Shown here: positions 1 to 10,669 of the stretch, piece by piece
Position numbering within the stretch: the first letter of the stretch is position 1
Layout of the letters: each line of letters starts with the position of its first letter
DNA from: Paragonimus westermani
Lineage: Eukaryota; Platyhelminthes; Trematoda; Plagiorchiida; Troglotrematidae
Direction: 5' to 3'
NCBI GenBank assembly: GCA_008508345.1
Contig: QNGE01001253.1
Coordinates: 25,704-89,703 of the forward strand
Length of the DNA stretch: 64,000 nucleotides
The notes under the pieces: model-generated
Database searches by the model: none
What the model was told of the DNA's origin: nothing
The model's input: only the letters and a program-made list of their open reading frames with translations
Program-made: the position numbers and the translations under genes

Positions 1-544
1 GCAACTGTATGTGAACCGCAAATGAACAATCACCTCCGACGTTCAAAAGCCCCTGGTGGTATGTTTAGTAAACTAGTTTTGCCCGAACTCAGAAGCAACA
101 CAATTTTTATGAGGGTTACGTGGGCTTGTTGGAGAATCAATCGATCGACTAGCGCAAGAAACAAACCAACGCCCGCGCAATCTTCTGCCTAGGCTACACC
201 CGTTGTGACTCCACCCAAACGTGATAGTCAAACGTCCCGAATTTGTGGCGACTGATAACTCCCGCTCAACAAATTCTCTCTACACAGGAGTTGCGCCACC
301 TTCGAACCAGAGGATATTCTTCATCTTATTCATGGTCGTCCCATTTACCAGGATGATAATATTGTTCATGCGCCAATCATGCTACTTCGCGATGGAAAAT
401 TTTGTGCTGTACTCGAACGTTTCCCTCTTCATATGTTGCTGCTAATTCGTACAATCCGATTTTTGGTGGGTTTGAATTCATAGGTTTAGGATTTGTGGTC
501 GGTAAGAATGGTCGCTGTCCTGATCCTGAATGTCTCCATTTGTA
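1..544. other. No recognisable gene
   Basis: Short frames occur on both strands, but none shows a familiar domain, repeat or splice structure. I see nothing I can name here. Confidence 0.5.
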
Positions 545-862
545 TCTGAGCTATCCGATTGTAGTGGACTGGAGCTTTTCCACGTTTAGAACAGTGCCCA
601 TTCTCCACAATAATTGCACCATGAAACTAAATAATAGACAACGACGTTCATTGCAAGTGGACTGGGAAAATAGGCGGTAAGCAAAGAACGACCAAAAGTA
701 GTAAACGACCAACCAGCTAGCAAACGACCAGAGAATCTTGCTGTGACGTTGAACGGTCGAACAAACGAGATAGTGTAGACATGCAACCAAACAATATCGA
801 CAATGCCAACAATAAAAATAAATACGTAGGTAGTCGGGAAACGTAGCAAACCAGGTGCTTCT
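545..862. repeat. Dispersed repeat R1, copy A
   Basis: About 310 bp shared almost base for base with 8778-9098 in the same orientation and, more weakly, with about 44180-44440. It carries the hexamer ACGACC three times at roughly 20-bp spacing near 690-730, and an A-rich tract (caataaaaataaata) near its right end. The two close copies stay alignable until about 862 and 9098 and then diverge sharply, which marks an element end. The family is not recognised. It could be a SINE, a LINE untranslated region or a MITE. No coding potential is convincing. Confidence 0.75.
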
Positions 863-2244
863 CTACTGAGGTGCCACTCTGGAAGGCTTCAAGCGTGGAA
901 GTCTTTGACTACAACAAAAGAAAGTGGAGCTGGAGACACTGGAGTCACCGTGGAGTGAGTGGGGGCAGCTACGTGGACAGCTACGTATATCATGTTGAAG
1001 AAGGATGGTGAAGCTGGAGATGGATCAGTCTACGTGCAATGTCCGGAATTATCGATGCGTCCTACGGTGGTGCTGTTGGAGCAGGCTACGAGACCCACCA
1101 AGATTATGGCAGAAAAAGATGGGAGGTAAGCCTCCCTCAATGTTGCAACGACAAGCGGGATTGTGCTCTTCCCTCATCCCGGCCTGTGCGGGACCTGTAA
1201 CAAAAAGAAAACGAGTACCTGGTGAGCAAAAATCACACACAACCTCACCAAGTAACCTTCTAGTAGCAGTCGATCATCTTGTATCAGTGCATGAAATATT
1301 CTTTTAATGGTTTTCGTTTCTTAATTCCGAAAATGAGATTACTGTGGAAAAAATTACGTGGTCTACAAAACGTGCCGGGAGGTGGATATGAGATGCTGGT
1401 CGTGTGAGGCGTGGGGAAGGTAATGCGGAAGTGTTCTGCAAAGGGGAAGGCGTAGGGACGGGAGTTGCCACGGGTGGTTGCGGGGGAATTCGGGTAGTAT
1501 CGTCGTCTGCGTGAGCGACTTTGCGGCGATTGACTGAAAACGTGTCGTGAAGACTATTGTGAGTGACCGTAAAGTGCTATGACGTTCGTCGGGGTGCTCT
1601 GAAGGAGCCCGGGTAAGGTGATTGAAGCGGCTGGAGTACGTCGCAACGGACGAGTACATGTGAACAGGTGGCCAAGTTTTTGTTCATTTTTTGAATTCGC
1701 CGCAAGTAGTGAGGTAATGTGGAAACGAAGGTTGAAGAAATGGAAGGAGTTGAAGCGAATGTTGAAAATAATTCATCAGTGTACAGCCATAAGCAAGTTT
1801 TGCAGGGTGCATTGGAGATCACCCATCAGTGGGTTTTGGATCTCTGAACGAAGGAATAGAAGGAATTTAGTTCATGCCGGATAAGTGGCAGAAGAGGTGG
1901 AATATTTCCTCGCGTGGAATACATCAGTGAAATAAAGAATAAAAAGCGGAATAACGCTTTCCATTCTTGAGTCCACTGATACATCTGACGCGAAAAAACA
2001 TTTTCTTCCCCCGGCCCAGTCATTCAAAGTTACGTAATGGTTGAGCATTTTGCGAGATCCGCGAAATTCTTTAGAGTGAGAGCAAAGAATGAGGTACAAT
2101 CGAGAGGTCCATGCGTCCCCCCGCAAAAGAACGTGCTTTCTCATTTCCCCCAATCCGAAGGAATTTTGCACATATTTTTCCGAGACTATCTACATGCAGT
2201 GATAAAGAAATTCTTCGACAGTACACCAACACAATCTTCCGAAC
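863..2244. other. Unassigned sequence, no gene recognised
   Basis: Several 60-100 codon frames exist on both strands, but none has a recognisable domain. The part from 2110 onward is the left end of the large inverted duplication. Nothing else can be named. Confidence 0.45.
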
Positions 2245-2524
2245 TGTAACATGCGGGTCAGCCGACTCTACTTTGAATGCCCATGACTTCGCGGATCAAC
2301 CTTCAGGCAACGTGGACGCACCGGGGGACAACGTTCTTCCGATGTAGGGGTTCGAACAGCAGAAGAGAGAAAAAATACGAACAAACATGAGCCGAAGGCC
2401 CAGTAAGCCATGCACACGACTTACACAAACGAAACCAAAACGGCACCGACAACAGAGCAGCACGCCTCGTCATACTGCTAAAATTCAATTCGTGCGCGCT
2501 CGGTGGTTTTGGTTGCGCGTAACA
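2245..2524. mobile_element. LTR-like repeat (Gypsy-type), about 280 bp
   Basis: The unit begins TGTAACATGCGG and ends GCGCGTAACA, so the ends form a short imperfect inverted repeat of the TG...CA type. A homologous unit in the opposite orientation at 55925-56210 has the same ends and a 4-bp target duplication, which fixes the family boundaries. The copy at 8313-8592 belongs to the inverted duplication. It lies about 0.8 kb upstream of Gypsy reverse-transcriptase remains on the + strand and could be their LTR. On the - strand a purine-rich stretch (gaaaaagagg) adjoins the TGTTACGCGC end, as a polypurine tract would, so the orientation is undecided. Confidence 0.6.
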
Positions 2525-3583
2525 AAACCTCTTTTTCGGCACGACCTTGACCACTGGGCCAGTGATCACCTTGTGAAGTGCAAATTGATGTAACCGCTCA
2601 ACTATTTCATCGACTTTTGGAGATTCCAAGTATCGCCTCAGAAACACGTATCTAAAATCTTTGTTCCCTCATTCACATGGCTGACTCATTGTACTACGTA
2701 CAATTGTGGTGTTCAAATGTGTATATGGCTTTAAAATGTGTACATTGAACAAGTTCCTTTGAGCGTGTTTCTCACGAATGCGTCCAGAAGTATAACGTCA
2801 TTATTATTATGAAGGTAAACCCCGAACTGCCTATGAGAGCGTCCCACTGAACCGTTGAAGAACCGATGGTATGCCGCTGTGCGACTGCGCAGAAATCAAA
2901 AAGAACAAAAGCTTCGAGTGTTTAGAAGTCTAAATGTGAAACATTGTCTGTCATGAAGATATTCGGATGTCCTTAATTGGCCACACAGCACACTAGAAAA
3001 GCGTTCATAACAACCTCGGAGGTTGATTTATTCAAGGAGCCAATTTTCTTCAACGTTTCGAACTCATGGTCGGTGCGAGAAAACGGAATCTGCCCGACCC
3101 CCACAAAAATGAGCTTCAAAGGCACTCAGGCATACGTAGAGGTCGTTGACCTTATTATCCTTCAGCCTGAAGCCCTCCATCCCTACGCACCTTCATTTAC
3201 AGACCCCCCAGAGACTGTTCCATCCACGAACGAGCCCCTTTCAATCACTTTTACTTGAACACACCAAATTGGGACGAAGGTGCACCACTGTCATATAAAC
3301 AAGAAGTCTTGTTCCAGACAAAATCAAAGTAGCTAGGGTAGAGTCGGAACACACGATTGAACTAAGAGTAATCTTTTCTCGAAAAAGAACATGGGTCTCT
3401 CCACTTTATGTGATCCCCAAGAAGTCGGGTAACTGGTGCCCTTCAGGCGACTGTCGTAGACTCAGCGAGGTAACAGTCCCAGATAAATATATTACACCTT
3501 GCACACAGGATAATACAGCATGCATTTATAGCGAAACAGCATCCAGCAAGGTCTGATTGGTTTGCGGCTATCACCGTTCACCA
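2525..3583 (+). pseudogene. Gypsy retrotransposon pol fragment, start of reverse transcriptase
   Basis: From 3314 one frame reads PDKIKVAR, then SPLYVIPKKSGNW, then GDCRRL, TVPDKY and SSKV*LVCGYHR. This is the N-terminal part of a Ty3/Gypsy reverse transcriptase in its usual order (the APDKIKVA..., SPL..VPKK, GDYR.LN, TVPDRYP and FSKVDLVRAYHQIP blocks). One stop, at 3552, breaks the FSKVDL block. The frame is free of stops before it but has no local start codon. A 93-codon frame at 2977-3258 just upstream may be the protease-RT linker, but I cannot assign it. The reading ends at about 3583, where a BEL LTR in the other orientation begins, so the Gypsy element was interrupted within its palm domain. 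The RT catalytic motif is absent. Confidence 0.75.
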
Positions 3584-3591
3584 CGGACAAC

Positions 3592-4193
3592 TGGTGGTTG
3601 TTCAAGCAACACAGTCGCAACGTCCAACGATAAGCTGGATCCAGGATAGTCACATCTGTGACCGACGAGCATCTATAAATTCTGAGCCCATCGAGCAACG
3701 GATTCCGACCTGGAGGGGAAGGCGGCCGCTTTGGCGAATCTCTTGTTAATAAGGTGCAAATGTTCAAGCACATTATGATAAACTAATTACAGGAAGATAA
3801 CAACGAACCTTTACATTGAATCCACCATATATACAAGTTCCGAGATGAACGGGTCATGTAAGTATGATCAGATGCAGCAGTCGTGTAATGGCCAAGTGGT
3901 TGGACGCAAATGAAACCAGGGTACATATAAGCAAAGGTCCGGCAAGGAGAAGTAAGGCAGAAAAACTACGGGGAGACAAGTTCCTACAATTAAACGATAT
4001 CAGAATTTAGTAGTACATCGAGGTCAGCATTCACGGGAGAAATGGTTTGTCACGCGCGCAACGTGAGTGGTTGTGTCAGTCTGCAACAGAAGCTCGTAAT
4101 CATTGTCAAGAAGGATTCCAATGTAAGGAGACGAACCAGCGGGAAGGGAGTAAATAAGGCAGGGAACGTGGCCATCGGCGTTTTATTAACACA
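3592..4193 (-). mobile_element. LTR of a BEL/Pao retrotransposon
   Basis: On the - strand the unit starts TGTGTTAATAAAACGCC at 4193 and runs about 600 bp. A diverged copy in the same orientation lies at about 16304-16927 and aligns through most of its length. It directly follows the end of a BEL integrase frame on the - strand, the position expected for a 3' LTR. The lower boundary (TGGTGGTTG on +, about 3592) is set by where the interrupted Gypsy reading stops and where the two LTR copies stop aligning, so it is good to about 10 bases. Confidence 0.7.
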
Positions 4194-4553
4194 CCGACTC
4201 TCGAAATAAGCGTGGCTTCCAAAACTAATATGGTTGCAAGTTGAGTGTGTAACGTTAACTGGCTCCCTTCCGCCTGATCCTTATTCGCTGGCGACGCCAC
4301 TACCTCTGCTCCTGCAATGAGGCATATGGAACGTATGTCTATCCACATTGTGCCGCTCACTGTTATGGAATACAGCTTGCGCACGTGATCGACGACACCT
4401 TCCACTATTTTGCTTACCACGGACTTGGGCCAAACGCCTACGGACCGAGGACTTTCAAGCAGTAAAACAAGGTCACCAACCTTCACGTCTCGTCCAACCT
4501 TCCTCCACTTATGGTACGCCCTGATGGAGGGTAGGTACTGTCTGACTCAGCGT
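4194..4553 (-). pseudogene. BEL/Pao integrase C-terminal domain
   Basis: Reading down from about 4553 on the - strand gives QYLPSIRAYHKWRK, then VGRDVKVGDLVLLLES, then WPKSVVSKIVEG and HVRKLYSITV. This is the conserved BEL tail (the W..W..EYL..L..R..W block, then VGDLVL......R..WP...V and V.). An in-frame stop precedes the QYLP block. The integrase catalytic DDE core that should lie upstream is absent. The LTR follows directly. Confidence 0.8.
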
Positions 4554-4586
4554 TCCCACTACAAACTAGCCAGGATTTGATCCTGC

Positions 4587-5131
4587 TTACACCCTTTCTT
4601 GTCTGAACTGACCTAGCATCAACACTCCGTCCAAAGGGGTGTCTTTGTGTTCCGCCGCGCTGTCGAATATTATCCGCACCTTCTCAGGTTTATTGGAATT
4701 CAAAACCGGGTGGTGTGGGAAGTACCACCAGCGAAGGGTCTTATGCTTACAGGCGTCAACTCCTGATGTATAAAATTCGGTCATGTGTGCCTTAATAATC
4801 TCGTCATATTTACGTGCTAATTTGGCATCGTGGGAAAATCATCTACATAGTATACTCAGAAGTTTCTAAGCCGAACATCAGTTATCAAGAGGGCTTACAC
4901 TGTCAATCCGCCACGGCGAGCTAATCTCATGCCGGCCGTCTTTGTGTGCAAAAGTGGACTCTGCAATACGCTCGCTCGTTGATCACCACATGAGTCACTC
5001 ATTTCATCGTACAGTCCGTGCTCGACAAACTCCAGATCGAACATGTGCCGAACCAATTGTTCAAGTTCAGCACCCCTTAAGCAATCGACTTCAGACTTTC
5101 TGTTTTCTAAGGGTGACACGAGACCTCGCAA
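4587..5131 (-). pseudogene. BEL/Pao linker and start of reverse transcriptase
   Basis: On the - strand 5131-4895 contains ELEQLVRHMFDLEFVEHGL, which matches the BEL block just before RT. The segment at 4784-4587 contains WWYFPHHPVLNSNKPEKVR followed by IIFDSAAEHK, the hallmark first RT block of BEL/Pao (WYLPHHPV..P.K..K.RVVFD.AA). The two lie in different frames with stops between them. The reading ends before the RT catalytic YVDD box, which was lost with the internal deletion. Confidence 0.8.
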
Positions 5132-5134
5132 GAT

Positions 5135-5532
5135 TCAACCCAAGGTTGCTATCATAACGCATGGCTCACGTCTGCTTGCCACCCGCTGATTTACCTCCAA
5201 CCATGATTCCTGCGCGTCGCAACCTATTAGTAACCCGACTTTATCTTCCCCCAACGAGGTGATCGGCAGACCGGCAAAGTGCGGCTGGCGCAGAATGTCA
5301 TCCTCGAATATAGTTTCTGCCCGTTCAACCGGAAGACCCTTGATAGCAAAGGTGTCGTCCACCCCGATCCTCCCTCCATCATCCAGTGACTCAATTTTCA
5401 ATCCGAGCTTTTGACAATTAATACTATCCATCCTATTCAAATCACGGATGCTCAGCAGTCGCCTGCGTGCTGGCAACCCCAATCGCACAGCCAGAGACTA
5501 ATCTGTGTGTAGTGTCGGATTCGTTATCTAGA
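5135..5532 (-). pseudogene. BEL/Pao protease region
   Basis: The - strand frame includes VVLDNESDTTHRLVSG near 5530-5490 and continues, after a frame change, with RLGLPARRRLLSI, then FAIKGLP, and DKVGLLIGCDAQESW. This resembles the retropepsin-like segment between BEL gag and RT, where the active site is normally D[ST]G. Here the site reads D-N-E-S, so the protease could not work as it stands. A 117-codon stretch from 5488 remains open. It lies directly between the gag zinc-finger segment and the RT block. Confidence 0.65.
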
Positions 5533-5544
5533 ACAACACACGTT

Positions 5545-6320
5545 TCAATCGTCCAGATTGCCCCCAATTAATCTGACAGGCAGGAAACAAAGATGAGCTC
5601 CTCCGCCATACGAAGAGTTGGCTCCGCAGCTCGACTGTTTCACTTTGAGCTCAGTTGCAGAATGCGTCGGGTCTGCTTTCATCAGGGTATGATGCCACCC
5701 TCCACATAGAGGCCGTAAGCACTGTACACGTACTCCGCAATAGTTGGCGGTGTGGTTTGACAGTGGGCATAGGAAGCATCTTTTACAATTTCTTAGAAAC
5801 TCATGTTTTCCTTCTAATAACATGCATTCAAACCGTCCACATGTCTACAAACCATGAGCGTCACCACATACTGTGCATTGGTGTGGCTTATTCACCATTC
5901 CGACGACGGTTGACACAGGGGTGTTACTTGAGAATCCTCGCGAAAGCGCGCAGTTTTATTTCCACTGACGCGGCCCTGGGCCGATAGGGCGAATAGTTGG
6001 TCGTACAGGTTGCTGGAAATCAAGATTTGCCTCAGTATGAACTCAAAACCAATGCTGATGACAGAATCAGCCACCTCTGTCTACTTCTTTTGCACTGGGC
6101 GAGGACGACTATCCACGATGCGCAGAAAGTTGGTTGGGCAACATAACTCAAGTTGGAGGTTCACTTGGGACAGCGTCAACTGGCATATCTTTATCTGAGT
6201 CGGTAAAAGTTGAAGTCCCTCAGTGTCTCCCACGGCGACAAAAGTAGCTACCGCTGCAATCACTTTTTTGGCCTGTTCGAATTTCTTCGAGTGAAGTTCG
6301 GCTTTATTAACGCGGTACAA
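5545..6320 (-). pseudogene. BEL/Pao gag remains with zinc knuckle
   Basis: The - strand frame at 5823-5545 contains CKRCFLCPLSNHTANYC followed by CGGWHHTLM. This fits the BEL gag zinc-knuckle block (CFNCL..GH....C, then C....RHH.LLH) with one altered ligand spacing. Frames at 6074-5892 and 6320-6081 upstream are in the gag position but show no distinct motif, and I assign them by position only. The coding stretch is broken by stops and frame changes. Confidence 0.55.
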
Positions 6321-6645
6321 ACATGTTAGGGTTTAGTCAACGAAGTGTATCGGGTTTGGATTACGTCTGCACTTAATTAAAAGACATACTAATGGATAAT
6401 TCTTCCGAAGAAGGACATTTGCTGCATTTTAATCGCTGGATCCTCGAGTTGGTTCAAAATTTAATAACTATCAACCCAGCTGAGTAAGGACACGGAGAAT
6501 GTACTTCGGAATTTTTAGGTCGCAGCATTTCTGCTTCTGTTTTCCTAGTCTTGTCAGAGATGGTAGATGCTGTCAAGGATTTCTCCGAGCTGATTGTTGG
6601 AATGACCGCTGGCGTTGAGTACTTGATGATTGTTATGTGTTAATG
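6321..6645 (-). other. BEL upstream region, no coding motif
   Basis: This is the stretch between the gag remains and the single N at 6646. It holds no recognisable protein block. Just before the N the + strand reads tgtgttaatg, which repeats the LTR start that follows the N. It is therefore a likely overlap created at an assembly join. Confidence 0.4.
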
Positions 6646-6646
6646 N

Positions 6647-8727
6647 GTTAATAAAACGCCGATGGCCACGTTCCCTGCCTTATTTACTCCCTTCCCGCTG
6701 GTTCGTCTCCTTACATTGGAATCCTTCTTGACAATGATTACGAGCTTCTGTTGCAGACTGACACAACCACTCACGTTGCGCGCGTGACAAACCATTTCTC
6801 CCGTGAATGCTGACCTCGATGTACTACTAAATTCTGATATCGTTTAATTGTAGGAACTTGTCTCCCCGTAGTTTTTCTGCCTTACTTCTCCTTGCCGGAC
6901 CTTTGCTTATATGTACCCTGGTTTCATTTGCGTCCAACCACTTGGCCATTACACGACTGCTGCATCTGATCATACTTACATGACCCGTTCATCTCGGAAC
7001 TTGTATATATGGTGGATTCAATGTAAAGGTTCGTTGTTATCTTCCTGTAATTAGTTTATCATAATGTGCTTGAACATTTGCACCTTATTAACAAGAGATT
7101 CGCCAAAGCGGCCGCCTTCCCCTCCAGGTCGGAATCCGTTGCTCGATGGGCTCAGAATTTATAGATGCTCGTCGGTCACAGATGTGACTATCCTGGATCC
7201 AGCTTATCGTTGGACGTTGCGACTGTGTTGCTTGAACAACCACCAGTTGTCCGTGGTGAACGGTGATAGCCGCAAACCAATCAGACCTTGCTGGATGCTG
7301 TTTCGCTATAAATGCATGCTGTATTATCCTGTGTGCAAGGTGTAATATATTTATCTGGGACTGTTACCTCGCTGAGTCTACGACAGTCGCCTGAAGGGCA
7401 CCAGTTACCCGACTTCTTGGGGATCACATAAAGTGGAGAGACCCATGTTCTTTTTCGAGAAAAGATTACTCTTAGTTCAATCGTGTGTTCCGACTCTACC
7501 CTAGCTACTTTGATTTTGTCTGGAACAAGACTTCTTGTTTATATGACAGTGGTGCACCTTCGTCCCAATTTGGTGTGTTCAAGTAAAAGTGATTGAAAGG
7601 GGCTCGTTCGTGGATGGAACAGTCTCTGGGGGGTCTGTAAATGAAGGTGCGTAGGGATGGAGGGCTTCAGGCTGAAGGATAATAAGGTCAACGACCTCTA
7701 CGTATGCCTGAGTGCCTTTGAAGCTCATTTTTGTGGGGGTCGGGCAGATTCCGTTTTCTCGCACCGACCATGAGTTCGAAACGTTGAAGAAAATTGGCTC
7801 CTTGAATAAATCAACCTCCGAGGTTGTTATGAACGCTTTTCTAGTGTGCTGTGTGGCCAATTAAGGACATCCGAATATCTTCATGACAGACAATGTTTCA
7901 CATTTAGACTTCTAAACACTCGAAGCTTTTGTTCTTTTTGATTTCTGCGCAGTCGCACAGCGGCATACCATCGGTTCTTCAACGGTTCAGTGGGACGCTC
8001 TCATAGGCAGTTCGGGGTTTACCTTCATAATAATAATGACGTTATACTTCTGGACGCATTCGTGAGAAACACGCTCAAAGGAACTTGTTCAATGTACACA
8101 TTTTAAAGCCATATACACATTTGAACACCACAATTGTACGTAGTACAATGAGTCAGCCATGTGAATGAGGGAACAAAGATTTTAGATACGTGTTTCTGAG
8201 GCGATACTTGGAATCTCCAAAAGTCGATGAAATAGTTGAGCGGTTACATCAATTTGCACTTCACAAGGTGATCACTGGCCCAGTGGTCAAGGTCGTGCCG
8301 AAAAAGAGGTTTTGTTACGCGCAACCAAAACCACCGAGCGCGCACGAATTGAATTTTAGCAGTATGACGAGGCGTGCTGCTCTGTTGTCGGTGCCGTTTT
8401 GGTTTCGTTTGTGTAAGTCGTGTGCATGGCTTACTGGGCCTTCGGCTCATGTTTGTTCGTATTTTTTCTCTCTTCTGCTGTTCGAACCCCTACATCGGAA
8501 GAACGTTGTCCCCCGGTGCGTCCACGTTGCCTGAAGGTTGATCCGCGAAGTCATGGGCATTCAAAGTAGAGTCGGCTGACCCGCATGTTACAGTTCGGAA
8601 GATTGTGTTGGTGTACTGTCGAAGAATTTCTTTATCACTGCATGTAGATAGTCTCGGAAAAATATGTGCAAAATTCCTTCGGATTGGGGGAAATGAGAAA
8701 GCACGTTCTTTTGCGGGGGGACGCATG
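6647..8727 (-). repeat. Right arm of the 2081-bp inverted duplication
   Basis: This is the exact-length reverse complement of 2110-4190, bounded by an N at 6646 and another at 8728. Everything in it (LTR-like unit at 8313-8592, Gypsy RT remains, BEL LTR) is a mirror of the left arm and should not be counted as separate genes. The single-base Ns and the lack of visible divergence suggest that a contig was placed here in the wrong orientation or copied twice. Confidence 0.9.
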
Positions 8728-8777
8728 NCGTTGCGGTGAACCAATAAAAGGTGCTGAAAAGAATGAGATTAGTAACC

Positions 8778-9098
8778 GGGCCTACCGGATGGTAGTTCGC
8801 TGGAACTGTTGCACTTTTATAATAGTGTCCATTCTTCACAAAAATTGCACCATGAAACCAAATAATAGACAACGACGTTCATTGCAAGTGGACTGGGAAA
8901 ATAGGCGGTAAGCAAAGAACGACCAAAAGTAGTAAACGACCAACCAGCTAGCAAACGACCAGAGAATCTTGCTGTGACGTTGAACGGTCGAACAAACGAG
9001 ATAGTGTAGACATGCAACCAAACAATATCGACAATGCCAACAATAAAAATAAATACCTAGGTAGTCGGGAAACGTGGCGGACCAAGTGTGTCTCTATA
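8778..9098. repeat. Dispersed repeat R1, copy B
   Basis: Direct copy of 545-862, nearly identical from about 8829 to 9076 and alignable a little further on both sides. The same ACGACC triplet spacing and A-rich tract are present. Together with copy A it brackets the whole 2-9 kb inverted structure in direct orientation. Confidence 0.75.
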
Positions 9099-10660
9099 TA
9101 CTGCAGACTTGATGACATCGGTTCATCAATGGGTTACCTCTGATATTACTCGTAAGTTATTTCTCATTCCGCTGATACCGCAGAATCTTCCTTGGACCCT
9201 CCTCTTCAAAATAATTTTGTGTTGACTGACTTGAATAAACGAGCTCTCCGATTTCCGCTTAACTTTCTATCTTTCGATGAACAAACCTGTAAGAAGATTA
9301 AATCTCTAACCTCTAATCTGAAAATCCTCAGGAATCAAACAAAGAATGTGTCTGCATAGCAAATCGATAACCACGCACCGCCCAATAATGGCGGGCGGAA
9401 AACAGAACTGAGCTCATTCACCAAGTGGTCATTGATTGGGTCGGAGCAAAACAACTGTTCACGCATCGATAAGCGATGTGAACTGCAAGTTACCTAAGGA
9501 AAAATATAGAGGGAAACTTTCCAATTTTGGCATTCGGAGTTTTACAAGACACACACAAAAATGGGTGAGAGAAACAGCAGCAATATCTGATGTCAGGATG
9601 AAGATGAGTAAGGCAGGTTATCTGAGGAAGAGAGAAGAGCAGAGGGCCACCTTTCAGCGCAAATCAAAGTTCGGAAATGTCAACATAAATTGACACGCTT
9701 CAGCAAAATCAACCTTACGTTAGTCTGCTCCGAGGTTACAGTCAACGCTAGCTACCGATACGTCTCCAGCTGATATTTGACTGTATTAAAACAAGAGGGT
9801 CATGATGTTATTTGCATTTTCAGATACTTCGGTTCAGCAGAGTGCGGATGCGCGCAAACACGGAGGAAGGCACTGGTGGTTCAGTGGGCAGCACTAGACT
9901 TTATACGTACCTGTTCAGTGTTCGCTACAAAATGGTCGTTGATCGCGAGATTCTTAAATTCATTTATCATCCGGATAAGCCCATTGCTAATTCTTCAGTG
10001 ATAATGGTTCAGTGGTGGAGCGTCGCTTTGGCCGCTTACACTTACACTATCCAGAGTCGTAGTGCAGAATTCATTCCCCACACTGCATATTTACCTCGGT
10101 AGGCCGCCTCCCGGAGAAGATGGTGACTCACACTATTTATTGGAACATTCAACTCCAGTTTCTTATTCCGAATCTATCAATGATGACTGCAGAAACTACC
10201 ACGCAATTTTGGGTTTATTACGTAGTGTTCGGAACTGCGGTGTCCTGCAGAGATTTCCCGATATCCACGAGCGTCGAGATGAACCTTGTGTTACACCCGA
10301 TAGATAATTGAGCTTTGGCGATAAAATTATCATTTCTCCTTGTTACAGTTTAAAGCTACGATAACCTGCGTGCTTTCACACATGGTCAGTCCAAAGCAGA
10401 ATGAGGACATGTGGCAGCAATAGCGCTTAGCCTTATCAGATACGAAAATGGCGTAATGTCAATGTTGAAACATAGATGGGACATGGAGTCACTCAATCAA
10501 CTGTGTGGGTAACAACATCGGGTAGTTCGGGATGAGAGAAAGAGGGACGCATCCGTGCACGTGTAGACAGGTGACGTGCGGATGACGGTAGGCGCGGATG
10601 TAACACACCCTTCCTCTTTAATTTGGCTTGGCCTTAACCAGCTTGACAACGCTCCAACGG
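9099..10660. other. Unassigned, possibly a decayed LINE ORF
   Basis: Around 9235-9360 the + strand stays open for some 40 codons and includes RALRFPLNFLSFDEQT and KKIKSLTSNLKILRNQT. A further 85-codon frame follows at 9436-9693. The texture looks coding and helical, like a retroelement ORF1, but I cannot match it to a family. The remainder to 10660 holds nothing recognisable. The left end of the 10-16 kb Gypsy element, including its 3' LTR, should lie here but was not identified. Confidence 0.25.
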
Positions 10661-10669
10661 TTTATGCGT

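Larger units (their letters stand above)
2110..4190 (+). repeat. Left arm of a 2081-bp inverted duplication
   Basis: This segment is repeated in reverse complement at 6647-8727. Both arms are exactly 2081 bp, and translations of several frames are identical between them, so no difference was noticed by eye. The second copy has one undetermined base at each end (6646 and 8728). The arm contains a Gypsy LTR-like unit, Gypsy pol remains and a BEL LTR that all have a natural context here. I therefore take this as the original and the other arm as the added copy. Confidence 0.9.
3592..6645 (-). mobile_element. BEL/Pao retrotransposon with a large internal deletion
   Basis: Read on the - strand the order is gag (6320-5545), protease (about 5532-5135), start of reverse transcriptase (5131-4587), integrase C-terminus (about 4553-4200) and 3' LTR (4193-3592). 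This gag-protease-RT-integrase order and the sequence blocks identify BEL/Pao rather than Gypsy. The RT palm, RNase H and integrase core are missing: RT text ends at about 4590 and integrase tail text begins about 40 bp further on. The 5' LTR is not seen in its expected orientation. Instead the single N at 6646 and the inverted copy follow. Many frameshifts and stops show that the element is dead. Confidence 0.8.

Noticed and set aside
6647..8727. Separate genes on the opposite strand, for example at 7064-7345 and 8190-8534
   Set aside because: They are exact mirror images of frames at 3492-3773 and 2303-2647 through the inverted duplication, so they add no new genes.
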